Made by a program: the position numbers and the translations under genes
DNA from: Acidimicrobiales bacterium
GTDB taxonomy: Bacteria > Actinomycetota > Acidimicrobiia > Acidimicrobiales > MedAcidi-G1
NCBI GenBank assembly: GCA_029245675.1
Contig: JAQWOV010000030.1
Span: forward strand, 1 to 34,860
DNA length: 34,860 nucleotides
Direction: 5' to 3'
In this document: positions 1 through 8,607 of the stretch, piece after piece
Layout: every line of letters starts with the position of its first letter
How positions within the stretch are numbered: the first letter of the stretch is position 1
Notes under the pieces: model-generated
What the model was told of the DNA's origin: nothing
Seen by the model: only the letters and a program-made list of their open reading frames with translations
The model's database searches: none

Positions 1-9
1 AAATGCCAT
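1..9 (-). CDS. Start of a gene downstream of rpsF (possibly ssb), partial
   Basis: On the minus strand an AGGAAAAG ribosome-binding sequence just after the rpsF stop is followed by ATG at positions 9-7 and two more codons (Met-Ala-Phe) before the window ends. In most bacteria ssb follows rpsF, so this is probably its first three codons. The identity rests on context alone, because too little protein is present to recognise. Confidence 0.4.
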
Positions 10-20
10 TTTCTTTTCCT

Positions 21-380
21 TTACTTATCAGCTGAAGCATTTTCAGCTAGTAAACCACGCCGAATTGCTTCATCGTCAGGTAGTCGCATGATTTTATGTC
101 GGATAATTTCACTTCGATCCGCTAAACGAAGAGTGTGGTCAGCGGTATCTAAACTATTTGCTTCGGTTGCTATTTCAAGAACAACGTAAAAGCCTTCGCT
201 TTTATGGTTGATTTCGTAAGCGAGGCGGCGAAGCCCCCAAGGTGACGAATCTAGTTTTGAGACGATGCTCCCGCCTTCAGATTCAATAGATTCAATTGCT
301 TTAGCCAAACTTGGGGCGTCTTGGCCTTCTGGTATTTCAAGGTCAGCGTCAACGATGACCATTAATTCATAAAACCGCAT
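21..380 (-). CDS. rpsF: 30S ribosomal protein S6
   Basis: 119 aa, slightly longer than the usual 95-110 aa because of a short acidic insert near residues 15-22. S6 binds 16S rRNA with S18 in the platform of the small subunit. The family pattern is clear: an N-terminal MRFYELMVIVDADL strand, the central PWGLRRLAYEINHKSEGFYVV block (residues about 47-67), and a late IIRHKIMRL strand. The start is the ATG at 380, with an AGGAGGT ribosome-binding site about 11 bases upstream. The 5' leader is rich in hairpins (see 406-473). The gene is probably the first of the usual rpsF-ssb-rpsR operon running off the left edge. Confidence 0.97.
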   Translation of the reverse strand: MRFYELMVIVDADLEIPEGQDAPSLAKAIESIESEGGSIVSKLDSSPWGLRRLAYEINHKSEGFYVVLEIATEANSLDTADHTLRLADRSEIIRHKIMRLPDDEAIRRGLLAENASADK

Positions 381-405
381 ACTCGGTATTTACCTCCTAT
401 GGACT

Positions 406-473
406 CGAACATGTCTTTCATGTTCGGGGCCCTCGTAAGGGCAGGGGAAACTAATTTTAAGTTCCTAGGGAAC
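406..473 (-). promoter_or_regulatory. Structured rpsF leader with three hairpins
   Basis: Three perfect hairpins lie in the 5' leader of rpsF: 461-465/469-473 (5-bp stem), 429-433/438-442 (GCCCT/AGGGC) and 406-413/419-426 (8-bp stem CGAACATG/CATGTTCG, loop of 5). The last ends about 10 bases upstream of the AGGAGGT site at 391-397. Leaders of rpsF in many bacteria bind the S6:S18 complex and autoregulate the operon. Whether this leader belongs to that RNA class is inference; only the stems are seen. Confidence 0.5.
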
Positions 474-535
474 CCTCTGATGATATCTGGATAGATCCAA
501 ATCGCGTCTTTCATGTAACTATCATGCAGTGTGGG

Positions 536-550
536 TGTGACATTGTCACA
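536..550. promoter_or_regulatory. Palindrome TGTGACA-T-TGTCACA upstream of rpsF
   Basis: A perfect inverted repeat with 7-bp arms and a 1-base centre lies between the panB stop and the rpsF leader, where the rpsF promoter is expected on the minus strand. The half-site TGTGACA resembles CRP/FNR-type or other dimeric-regulator half-sites, but no regulator can be assigned. It may be an operator or may lie at the -35 region. Confidence 0.35.
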
Positions 551-577
551 AAATGACAAAATTAAAACTTTTCTCTA

Positions 578-1429
578 CTACATAGTTCCATAAAGTTTCA
601 TTTCGTCAACTACGTCCTCATTAAGTTGATACGACTCTTCATCGCCAGGAAATTTACCAGTTCGAACATCATCAGCAAATTTAGCTAACGCCTGAACCCC
701 TTCTCCATGAAAATCCGCGTATCTGCGAACAAACTTCGGAAGTACACGTTGCTCTATGCCTAAAACATCATGAAGTACTAAAACCTGTCCGTCGCAATAA
801 GGGCCGGCTCCAATACCAATAGTGGCAACATCAACTGCTTCAGTAACCATGGCAGCTACCGGTGAAGGCACACCTTCTAAAACCAAAGAGAAACAACCGG
901 CATGAACTAAAGATTTTGCTGCTGAAACTAAATCAAGAGCAGCTTTAGTGCTTTTCGCTTGAACTTTAAAACCACCCATCACATTCACTGATTGTGGAGT
1001 TAAACCAAGGTGACCCATAACAGGTATTTCTGCATCAATTAACGCTTCAATCATTGGAAGACGACGCCGACCTCCTTCAAGCTTTACTGCATCTGCTCCA
1101 GCTCTTATTAATTTTGCAGCATTCATAACTGTTTCTTCTTTAGAAACGTGATAGCTCATCCACGGCATGTCTGCAACAACAAAAGCTGACGGATTTGTTC
1201 GCGACACTGCAGCAGTGTGATAAGCAATGTCATCAATCGTTACTTGAAGGGTGTCTTCATACCCAAGAACGACCATTGCCACTGAGTCCCCCACCAAAAT
1301 GATGTCTGCTCCGGAAGAATCGACCATACGTGCACTAGGTGCGTCATACGCGGTGAGCATAACGAGCGGATCATCACCTACTGATACTTTGTGTTCACGT
1401 ATACGTGGGACAGTCATTTTCGCTGCCAT
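578..1429 (-). CDS. panB: 3-methyl-2-oxobutanoate hydroxymethyltransferase (PanB)
   Basis: 283 aa. PanB transfers a hydroxymethyl group from 5,10-methylene-tetrahydrofolate to 2-oxoisovalerate to give ketopantoate, the first committed step of pantothenate and coenzyme A synthesis, in the cytosol. Family blocks are visible: LTAYDAPSARMVDSSGADIILVGDSVAMVVLGY near the N-terminus (metal-binding Asp in VGDS), ADMPW, VKLEGG, GHLGLTPQ and IGIGAG. I chose the ATG at 1429, because AAAGGAG sits 6 bases upstream; an in-frame ATG 27 bases earlier lacks such a site. It lies between rpsF and the DUF5318 gene on the same strand, and no other pantothenate gene is in the window. Confidence 0.96.
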   Translation of the reverse strand: MAAKMTVPRIREHKVSVGDDPLVMLTAYDAPSARMVDSSGADIILVGDSVAMVVLGYEDTLQVTIDDIAYHTAAVSRTNPSAFVVADMPWMSYHVSKEETVMNAAKLIRAGADAVKLEGGRRRLPMIEALIDAEIPVMGHLGLTPQSVNVMGGFKVQAKSTKAALDLVSAAKSLVHAGCFSLVLEGVPSPVAAMVTEAVDVATIGIGAGPYCDGQVLVLHDVLGIEQRVLPKFVRRYADFHGEGVQALAKFADDVRTGKFPGDEESYQLNEDVVDEMKLYGTM

Positions 1430-1514
1430 CTTTAACTCCTTTGTCGTCCAGTGCATTTAGCTACCGGCGATAAATAAAGGGTACCAGTTAGATAAAATCT
1501 GGCAACCGTTCAAG

Positions 1515-1925
1515 TCAATATTTACCTAATGTCGTGCTACGAATCATGTGATTCCATCCACATTTTGGACAAACTTCAATCAAATAACCAGTGAATTCAC
1601 CTGAACGTTTATTTATACGATCAAGTTCACCTGACACACTGATGCATCGTCCATGCGAAGGTAATCGCGGCCCAAACACATACGTAACATTTGATAATTT
1701 TTCTTGATTACAAACTGGACAATCAATAGTTGTCTTTTCTCCACAATGTTCTGCATTACGTCGCAACATGGGCTGTGCATCGCAAATTAGATCTGTTGCC
1801 ATTAAGCCATCTGCCCAGGCGTTTAAAAGACGTTCACGCGCTAATCGATAGTCGACATCAGCGCTACGACGCAAGGGAACTAAACCAGACCGAGATGTAT
1901 TTTGAGATGCTGAATGTCCAGTCAT
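1515..1925 (-). CDS. DUF5318 family protein
   Basis: 136 aa, a small cytosolic actinobacterial protein of unknown function. Hallmarks of the family are present in order: a helical VDYRLARERLLNAW segment, CDAQPMLRRNAEHCGE, a CPVC knuckle, YVFGPRLPSHGRC, and a C-terminal EVCPKCGWNHMIRSTTLG. The two CxxC pairs (CPVC and CPKC) probably form a zinc ribbon. In other actinobacteria DUF5318 genes lie close to the rpsF operon, as here with panB between them. The start is the ATG at 1925; no strong ribosome-binding site is seen, so it could shift slightly. Confidence 0.85.
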   Translation of the reverse strand: MTGHSASQNTSRSGLVPLRRSADVDYRLARERLLNAWADGLMATDLICDAQPMLRRNAEHCGEKTTIDCPVCNQEKLSNVTYVFGPRLPSHGRCISVSGELDRINKRSGEFTGYLIEVCPKCGWNHMIRSTTLGKY

Positions 1926-1969
1926 GCGCTTTACTTTAGATCATTGTGAACAAATGTTAAACAGCAGGG

Positions 1970-3229
1970 CTATGTAGTTCTGCTGTTCCACCAGCTATGA
2001 AGTTTCTGTTTTACTTCTTCTTCACTCAATAAGCCTTCTTGAATCTGCAATTGAACTAACCAGTCAGTTGCTAAACCAACATCTGGTCCAGGTTCTATAC
2101 CTAATTCTTCCATAATTTTTAAACCATCAAAAAATGGTTCGAAACTATTAAATTCACCTTTTTCTTGTAACCGCTTTATCCCATTTATAAAAACAGAGTC
2201 ACTTGGAAAAATTTTTGCCCATAAACCCATTACCGGGTCTAAAACATCATTGAAATCAAACGCAAGTTTTCTAAGTTCTTGATCTGACCACTCACTCTCA
2301 TACTTTTGTTCTAAAACAAGTAATGCTTTCTTTATTTTTTCAACATATTCGATTTCTTTAGTTGAGAACCGAAGTGCACGTAGTCGTGACTCAGGAATTT
2401 TTTCTTTAAACACAGCGAGCCTTAACAATGGATCCGAATCAACCACAGCTACCTGGCTAACTAACTCTTTGCGTTCATCATCACCTAGCGAAGACACTTC
2501 AGGAAGTACATAAGAAATAACTTTTGATGTAAAAAGAAATTCAAATCCAAGACAAGGATCTTTAGCCGACAAAAGTCGAAATATTTCATCGCGTACTCGT
2601 TCAACAGAAACAATTTTTATTCTTTTACTCACTTTTTGTGCCGCTTCTACAAGATTTAAAGTTGGAGTCAACTTGTAATTGGATATAAATCGGGCAGCAC
2701 GAAGAATGCGCAAGGGATCATCATTAAAGGACTCTTTTGGGTCCATTGGAGTTTGAAGAATTTTCTCTTCTAAATCTTTAATCCCGTTATATGGATCGTA
2801 AAGTTCCGCTGTCCTGGCATCTACAGCTATCGCATTTACCGTGAAATCTCGACGCATTAAATCATTAGTTAAGTCATTTGAAAATTGAACTATTGGATTA
2901 CGTGAATCATCAACATAAGCCTCAGCTCTGTGCGTAGTGATTTCAAAATTTACATCACCAAGACGCATCCCGATAGTTCCAAACCTTTCACCCTGTAGCC
3001 AAACTGCATCTGCTATCTCTTGAACGATTTCTTTAATTTCATCAGGAAGAGCATCCGTTGTGCAATCCAAATCTTGGATGTCTGAACGAATTCCAAGAAG
3101 TAGATCACGAACAATGCCGCCAACAAAATAAAGTTGAAACCCGTTTTTAGTGAATAAATTCGTTACTTCAGCAGCACTGTTTATTATCTCATCAAAAGCA
3201 TTTGGCGAAAATTTCGATTTTAAGGTCAC
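1970..3229 (-). CDS. cca: CCA tRNA nucleotidyltransferase (poly(A) polymerase family, with HD-like region)
   Basis: 419 aa. It adds or repairs the CCA end of tRNAs without a nucleic-acid template. The class II nucleotidyltransferase head shows the VGGIVRDLLLG motif (residues about 36-46), the metal-binding DLD at 53-55 and the RRDFTVNAIA motif near 127-136, then DDPLRILRAARF of the RNA-binding region. The protein is about the length of actinobacterial PcnA. The start is a GTG at 3229 with no evident ribosome-binding site. It is divergent from the GNAT gene across a 153-bp spacer. In mycobacteria pcnA begins the same gene series that ends with rpmH, so its position supports the identification. 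Confidence 0.94.
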   Translation of the reverse strand: MTLKSKFSPNAFDEIINSAAEVTNLFTKNGFQLYFVGGIVRDLLLGIRSDIQDLDCTTDALPDEIKEIVQEIADAVWLQGERFGTIGMRLGDVNFEITTHRAEAYVDDSRNPIVQFSNDLTNDLMRRDFTVNAIAVDARTAELYDPYNGIKDLEEKILQTPMDPKESFNDDPLRILRAARFISNYKLTPTLNLVEAAQKVSKRIKIVSVERVRDEIFRLLSAKDPCLGFEFLFTSKVISYVLPEVSSLGDDERKELVSQVAVVDSDPLLRLAVFKEKIPESRLRALRFSTKEIEYVEKIKKALLVLEQKYESEWSDQELRKLAFDFNDVLDPVMGLWAKIFPSDSVFINGIKRLQEKGEFNSFEPFFDGLKIMEELGIEPGPDVGLATDWLVQLQIQEGLLSEEEVKQKLHSWWNSRTT

Positions 3230-3382
3230 GCGGAGATCGTAATGCTTTTATGGCAATAAAACAGGTGGTTATTTAACTCTATTTTTTGTATTGAGTTCTT
3301 TGGCCTTCTCTGCAGCATCAAATGCCATAAAATAAGAAGTATCTTTTCAATTTTTTCTTCTCCGTTAAACAAGGCAACAAGT

Positions 3383-4123
3383 TTGAGACAACGTTTGCTA
3401 GGTAAACAACTTCAAGGAGTTTTTACTACCTCAACAGGTTGCAAATTTAAATACGGTCCTTGGAAATCTGAATCATCGCATGGATTAATTGTTCCTTTAA
3501 AAGGAATACCTGATCAACACGCTGTACAAGAGGTTTCTAAATTTATGTCAGAGCTTGAATATTCAGAAATCTTAACTTCACCTTTAACACCGGCAGAAAA
3601 ATCTCAATTTCTTCAATTCGAATATACGGTCGAAGAAACACTTATTTTGATGAAAAGATCCTTTGATATTCCTCTACAAGCACAAAATAGAAAAAAGTTA
3701 TCTACACATAAGCTTCGTAAAAAAGATTTAGAAGAAGTTTTAAAAATTGATCACGCTTCTTTTGATACTTTCTGGCAATTTGATGAGAATGCTTTTTTAA
3801 ACGCCAAAAAAGCGACTCCATACGCTCGACTAAGAGTGGTTAAAAAAAATAACCAAATTGCCGGATATGCAATTACTGGAGCAGGGATAAAAGAAGGTTT
3901 TATTCAACGGTTAGCAATTTTTCCGGAGCATCAAAATTGTGGATTTGGAACTCTTTTACTCAATGATGGTTTAGATTGGCTGCATCGTAAGGGAGTGTCA
4001 AATGTTTGGGTTAATACTCAACCAACTAATGAGGCTGCTATAAATCTTTATAAAAAATCAAAATTTGAAATTAATAAGGACGAACTTTCCGTCCTTCGAT
4101 TGTCAAATGGAATGCAAATATGA
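3383..4123 (+). CDS. GNAT-family N-acetyltransferase with N-terminal extension
   Basis: 246 aa. The C-terminal half (about 104-246) is a GNAT fold: the acetyl-CoA-binding block IQRLAIFPEHQNCGFGTLLLNDGLDWL (the pyrophosphate-binding loop reads QNCGFG) and the VNTQPTNEAAINLYKKSKFE motif. The first ~95 residues match no family I recognise. The start is a TTG at 3383, with AAGG about 9 bases upstream; no ATG lies near. The stop overlaps the next ATG (ATGA), so it is coupled to the DUF6049 gene. In mycobacteria a NUDIX gene holds this place, so the acetyltransferase is a lineage-specific neighbour. The acceptor substrate is unknown. Confidence 0.85.
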   Translation: MRQRLLGKQLQGVFTTSTGCKFKYGPWKSESSHGLIVPLKGIPDQHAVQEVSKFMSELEYSEILTSPLTPAEKSQFLQFEYTVEETLILMKRSFDIPLQAQNRKKLSTHKLRKKDLEEVLKIDHASFDTFWQFDENAFLNAKKATPYARLRVVKKNNQIAGYAITGAGIKEGFIQRLAIFPEHQNCGFGTLLLNDGLDWLHRKGVSNVWVNTQPTNEAAINLYKKSKFEINKDELSVLRLSNGMQI

Positions 4124-6033
4124 TGTTAAAAAAATTTTTATTTACATTTTTAGTTACAGGAATTCTATTTTTTTCATCTTCATCAGCATTCAGCGAAACT
4201 TCTGGCGATCTTACATTGGTAGGACAATCACCTTGGGTAACAAATGATGAAATAGTTTTTGATTTACGAGTTTCAGGTTTTGATGAAATCGGATTTTTCA
4301 AAATTTCAGCACATGAAGCAATTAATCGTTCTGATCTAATCGGTCTTAAAAAAGGTGAACTAACTCCATCAATAGGAACACCTGTGATAGTTCCTTTAAC
4401 AGAAAAACTCAATAGTTCAGGTCTCGCATCAATACGAATATCAATTAGCCCTGATCAGGAATTAGATCCAGATTTTGTTCTAAACCCGGAGACGGTTTAT
4501 CCATTTACTATTGAATTAATAACAGACACGGGAACTGTTATTGATCAAATAGTCACCCCGGTTATTTCCCCTCCAGAAAATGATCCAACCCCTTTGACCA
4601 CAACTTTGAATCTGATTATTAACGGGCCTCCTCCACTTCAATCTGATGGAACTTTAGTATTTCATGAAGAATCTTTAGAAAGTCTTGACATCGTTTCTAA
4701 AGCCATCAGTGCGCACCCAGAAATACCAATCGGCCTTGAATTACCACCTTCAATAGTTGTTGAATTAAATAGATCAAATAATCTTTCCCATACTGAACTC
4801 GCAGAAAATTTGAGTCAGTTTTTAAATGCAAATGTTGAAATTTTTTCTACTCCTTTTGTTTCGGCGGATCCTGAAGCTTGGAGAAACACCGGAAAAACTG
4901 AGATATATAGCGATTTATTAAATCACGGCGACATTGTTTTAGAAGACCGAATTGGAATTACTCCTAATCGATTCATATCTTTTCTTTCTTCAACTGCTAA
5001 GGGAGAAACTATTCAACTCTTGAACCAATTAGGTAGGGAATATTTTTTAGTTGAAGCCGACTATCTCGTTCCGCAACCAACTGCAGAAGTTTTAAACACT
5101 AATTCAATAATAAAAATTCTTGACCATAATGAAAATCCTTACCCAGCACTCATTATCGATCATCAATTAAATAACCATTTACCTAACTCTGAAGACCCAA
5201 TTTTAGGAATCCAGTTTCTCTTTGCTGATCTTGCTTTAATTTCTTGGTCTATGCCAGAAAATGCAATAACGCCACTGATTATAAAAAACCCTTTCCCTAA
5301 AGAACTTTTTTTAGTAAACGTCTTATTTGAACTATTAGAGGAAGCACCTTTCCTAGAAGTAGCACATCTATCTGATGTTCTATTTTATTCTCTGGAAAAC
5401 GTTCCGTCTTTTAACCTCTGGCCGCAAGAATTCTTTCAAATTACCGAACGCGCCTATAACTACGAATTAATGATGAATGTTTTAGGTGCGTATTATGCAA
5501 TTCTCGGAATCTCTCATCCCGACATAACACGTCTTGCCTCTCTTGCTGAAAATAGTGTTGCAGCAGAATTAAGCGATAGCGAATCTGATTTATATTTAGG
5601 GACTTTTTACACATCTATTGCAAATGTGTCTGAACATTTCAACGCACCAGGAGAACAAAGTATACGACTCACTTCACGTCAAGCTGAAGTCCCATTTGTT
5701 ATTGAAAATGGATTAGATATTCCCGCAAATATAAGCATCCATTTAAAAAGTGATAGCCGCATTCATTTCCCTAATGGAAATATCGTTAATACAACTCTTT
5801 TACCCGGAAGTAACAGAATTTCTTTACTGGTAGAAGCAAGAGCTTCAGGAGATGCACAAATAGAAGTAATCGTCTATTCTCCTGATGAAAGTAACCTCAT
5901 TGCTCTTGAATCTGGACGTATTCTTATTCGCACGACAAAACTTTCAGGTGTAGGAGTATTTTTACTCATAATCGCGCTTGGAGTTCTTATTTTTTGGTGG
6001 ATTAAATCTAATCGCGCGAGAAAGATATCTTAA
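4120..6033 (+). CDS. DUF6049 family exported membrane-anchored protein
   Basis: 637 aa. An N-terminal signal sequence (residues about 3-26, hydrophobic FLFTFLVTGILFF then SSSSAFS) is followed by a large extracellular part and one C-terminal membrane helix (about 611-628) with a basic cytosolic tail, RARKIS. The position between the gene next to cca and the sigma/trx cluster equals that of Rv3909 in M. tuberculosis, a DUF6049 protein. Assignment rests on position, topology and overall layout, because the family is weakly conserved. Its function is unknown; proximity to cell-wall regulators suggests an envelope role. It starts at the ATG overlapping the upstream stop. Confidence 0.72.
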   Translation: MMLKKFLFTFLVTGILFFSSSSAFSETSGDLTLVGQSPWVTNDEIVFDLRVSGFDEIGFFKISAHEAINRSDLIGLKKGELTPSIGTPVIVPLTEKLNSSGLASIRISISPDQELDPDFVLNPETVYPFTIELITDTGTVIDQIVTPVISPPENDPTPLTTTLNLIINGPPPLQSDGTLVFHEESLESLDIVSKAISAHPEIPIGLELPPSIVVELNRSNNLSHTELAENLSQFLNANVEIFSTPFVSADPEAWRNTGKTEIYSDLLNHGDIVLEDRIGITPNRFISFLSSTAKGETIQLLNQLGREYFLVEADYLVPQPTAEVLNTNSIIKILDHNENPYPALIIDHQLNNHLPNSEDPILGIQFLFADLALISWSMPENAITPLIIKNPFPKELFLVNVLFELLEEAPFLEVAHLSDVLFYSLENVPSFNLWPQEFFQITERAYNYELMMNVLGAYYAILGISHPDITRLASLAENSVAAELSDSESDLYLGTFYTSIANVSEHFNAPGEQSIRLTSRQAEVPFVIENGLDIPANISIHLKSDSRIHFPNGNIVNTTLLPGSNRISLLVEARASGDAQIEVIVYSPDESNLIALESGRILIRTTKLSGVGVFLLIIALGVLIFWWIKSNRARKIS

Positions 6034-6068
6034 GAGGTACGATCTTTTTATCCATGAAGGAGAAATAA

Positions 6069-6905
6069 ATGACTGTTCGAATTGTTACCGATAGTGCGTG
6101 TGATTTAACGGAAGAAGAATCTGCCGCGCTAGACATTGATGTTGTTCCGTTATTCATTCGATTTGGTGAAGTTGAATACATTGATCGAAAAGAATTGAGT
6201 GTCCCTGATTTTTACGAAGAGATGTCATCGAATGAACACCTTCCTCAAACTGCTGCACCAGCACCTGGATCTTTTGGAGAAATTTTTACAAAACGTCTTA
6301 ATGCCGGGGCAGAAAGTATTGTCTGCATAAATTTGTCAAGTGAATTATCAGCAACCATGGAGTCAGCTCAAGCTGGTGCACAAGAATCTGGTGGCGATGT
6401 CCGGGTTGTGGATAGTCGTTCCGTTAGCGCAGGACAAGGAACCATTGTCCTTGCTGCTGCCCACGCAGCAAAAAATGGAGCTTCTGTAGATGAAATAGTT
6501 TCATTAGTTTCTGACTTATCTTCGCGAACAAGGGTTTATGGAGCGCTTGACACTCTTGAAAATCTTAAAAAGGGTGGTCGAGTCGGAAACGCGGCAGCCC
6601 TTTTTGGAAGTGTTTTATCAATAAAACCGTTGATTGATATTAGTTCAGGTGTCGTTGAAGAAGCTGGTAAACAAAGAACTATGAAAAAGGCTCTTGCCTG
6701 GTTAGCTGAAACAATAAAAGAACATGGAGATAATCTTGAGTCACTTTCTATAGTTCATGCTATGGCTCCAGATATTGATTTATTTGCTGAAGAACTCCAT
6801 GCAGTGACAAATTTAAACGAAATTAGAATTTCTGTGATCGGACCAGTAGTAGCTAGTCATGGAGGCCCTGGGCTAGTCGCAATTTCATTTGTTCTTAAAA
6901 ACTAA
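6069..6905 (+). CDS. DegV family protein (fatty-acid-binding)
   Basis: 278 aa. DegV/FakB proteins hold a fatty acid between two alpha/beta domains and, where a FakA kinase exists, present it for phosphorylation. Visible marks: VRIVTDSACDLTEEE at the N-terminus, the PQTAAPAPGSF block (residues about 57-68), VDSRSVSAGQG, the LENLKKGGRVG motif and a C-terminal VVASHGGPGLVAI. A good AAGGAG site lies 6 bases before the ATG. It is followed after 2 bases by the aldo/keto reductase gene. No FakA-like kinase is in the window. It sits where murJ lies in mycobacteria. Confidence 0.93.
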   Translation: MTVRIVTDSACDLTEEESAALDIDVVPLFIRFGEVEYIDRKELSVPDFYEEMSSNEHLPQTAAPAPGSFGEIFTKRLNAGAESIVCINLSSELSATMESAQAGAQESGGDVRVVDSRSVSAGQGTIVLAAAHAAKNGASVDEIVSLVSDLSSRTRVYGALDTLENLKKGGRVGNAAALFGSVLSIKPLIDISSGVVEEAGKQRTMKKALAWLAETIKEHGDNLESLSIVHAMAPDIDLFAEELHAVTNLNEIRISVIGPVVASHGGPGLVAISFVLKN

Positions 6906-6907
6906 AG

Positions 6908-7819
6908 ATGCACAAAAGGCGACTTGGGCGTACAGAGCATCAGAGCAGTGTTGCGATTCTAGGCGGGGCAGTATTTGCCTCAGATTCTCCTGAAACAGCA
7001 GAAATATTTTTCCATGAAGCTCTTGAAGCTGGTATAAATCATCTTGATATTGCTCCCGGTTATGGCCTTGCTGAACGTGCCGTTGGCCCACACCTATCAA
7101 AAGTACGTGAGAAAATATTTATAGCTGAGAAAACAGGCGAGGTTGAAAAAAGTTGGGCTAAAAAACGTCTTGATAAAACACTTACCCGTCTTCAAGTTGA
7201 TCATCTTGACCTCTATCAAGCCCATGGGGTTACTTCAATTGAAGAATTAGATAAACGATCGGAAGCCTTTGAAGTAATCCTTGATGCTAAAGAACAAGGT
7301 CTTACTCGATTTATTGGTATTACCGGTCATGACCTCGGTGCTCCAAAAGCACACCTTGAAGCTATCCACCGTTACGACATTGACACTGTGATGCTCCCTA
7401 TTTATCCACGCGTATGGGCTGACCCGATTTATCGTGCAGATACTGAGAAACTAATTTCAGAATGTGCCGATCGGGACGTGGGTGTCATGGCAATAAAAGC
7501 CGCAGCTTGGCGCCCCTGGGGTAAGCGTCAACCTGATGCAATGAGTTGGTACGAACCTCAACGAACAAAAGCAGGAATTGAACGTGGAGTAAAATTTGCA
7601 TTATCAACCCCTGGTGTTCATTGTTTCTGCACACCCAGCGATTTACATACAGCTCGACTAGCTATAGAAAGTGCACGTGACTTTATTTCGTTGACTAAGA
7701 ATGAACACGCAACAGTTACCGAAGAAGCTAGAGATGACGAAATTATTTTCCCGTTGTCTGAAAATGCAATTCCTTGGGGTAAAGGTATCGGTGGGTCCCA
7801 ACCTTTGGGCGGTAAGTAA
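6908..7819 (+). CDS. Aldo/keto reductase family protein
   Basis: 303 aa, of the NADPH-dependent TIM-barrel oxidoreductase family. Seen: RRLGRTEHQSSVAILGG at the N-terminus, AGINHLDIAPGYG (catalytic Asp and Tyr) near residues 41-53, DHLDLYQAHGV, GLTRFIGITGHD, and later VMAIKAAAWRPWG and FALSTPGVHCFCTPSD. His replaces nothing obvious in the DLYQAH motif, so it is probably active. The substrate cannot be told. The ATG is 2 bases after the degV stop, so the pair is almost surely co-transcribed. Confidence 0.92.
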   Translation: MHKRRLGRTEHQSSVAILGGAVFASDSPETAEIFFHEALEAGINHLDIAPGYGLAERAVGPHLSKVREKIFIAEKTGEVEKSWAKKRLDKTLTRLQVDHLDLYQAHGVTSIEELDKRSEAFEVILDAKEQGLTRFIGITGHDLGAPKAHLEAIHRYDIDTVMLPIYPRVWADPIYRADTEKLISECADRDVGVMAIKAAAWRPWGKRQPDAMSWYEPQRTKAGIERGVKFALSTPGVHCFCTPSDLHTARLAIESARDFISLTKNEHATVTEEARDDEIIFPLSENAIPWGKGIGGSQPLGGK

Positions 7820-7860
7820 CACTCCACCCTTTTGAGAAGAATAGTTACTAATTTTTAAGT

Positions 7861-8604
7861 GTGGCTCTTCAACATAATTCAGTTAATTTTCCTGGTTTAT
7901 TAATCACAAATAGATACAAACTTGAGTATCTATTAATGGAGACTTCAAAAACTGAAATTTGGGAAGCTTTAGATCTTGTTCTTGATCGACAAATAAACTT
8001 AAAAATTATCCATAGTGGGGATATACCAATAGGAGCCGGGCGTTTGAACACGCCTGGAATTCTTACAATTTTTGACATTACAAATCACCAAGGATCAGCT
8101 GTTGTCGTAACAGAAAAAATTGATGCCACCCCTCTACGTCAAGTACTTGACTCCAAAGAAAAACTTTCACCCGTAGAAGTTCAGACAATTTTAATAACTG
8201 TCGCAAAAATTATTGAAAAAACACACTTACAAGGTGTACCTCACTTGTCATTAACAGCGACAAACATATTAATTTCTAACTCTGGTGAAATTTATTTAAC
8301 CGATTTTCGTGGACAAATTGACGGAGGAGGACCATTTGATCCTCAACATGATTTAAAAAGTCTCCAATCTCTATTAAAAGAGTTACTTAAACTTTGTCCG
8401 CGTTTGTCTGTTCCAGATCACCTGTGGAAATTATCTAACGAACAATCGGATTCTTCTCCAAAATCAATTCTTGAATTTCGAATTATCTTAGAAAAAAAAC
8501 TTTCATCAGTTAAAAAATCTCGCAAATACTTACCTCTTCTATTTTGTTCCCTCCTTATCGGAGTTGTTGCATTATCAGCTTGGGTCTTAATTGTTGGTGG
8601 GTAA
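7861..8604 (+). CDS. Membrane-anchored pseudokinase (Ser/Thr-kinase-like)
   Basis: 247 aa. Residues about 18-210 follow a Hanks-type kinase: RYKLEYLL, a beta-3 Lys in INLKII (K48), HLSLTATNIL (residues 128-137) at the catalytic loop and TDFR (147-150) at the DFG position. The catalytic Asp of HRD is replaced (HLS), DFG reads DFR, and the glycine-rich loop is gone, so phosphotransfer is unlikely, although Asn135 and Asp148 remain. A C-terminal membrane helix spans about 223-244. In M. tuberculosis the homologous pseudokinase is fused behind the MurJ flippase and recruits the FHA protein FhaA when phosphorylated by PknB; here it stands alone. The start is a GTG at 7861; the sigma gene follows after 3 bases. 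Confidence 0.75.
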   Translation: MALQHNSVNFPGLLITNRYKLEYLLMETSKTEIWEALDLVLDRQINLKIIHSGDIPIGAGRLNTPGILTIFDITNHQGSAVVVTEKIDATPLRQVLDSKEKLSPVEVQTILITVAKIIEKTHLQGVPHLSLTATNILISNSGEIYLTDFRGQIDGGGPFDPQHDLKSLQSLLKELLKLCPRLSVPDHLWKLSNEQSDSSPKSILEFRIILEKKLSSVKKSRKYLPLLFCSLLIGVVALSAWVLIVGG

Positions 8605-8607
8605 AAC

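Noticed and set aside
362-559. 65-aa open frame upstream of rpsF on the minus strand
   Set aside because: It runs through the hairpin-rich rpsF leader and overlaps the rpsF start; no family resemblance and a poor start.
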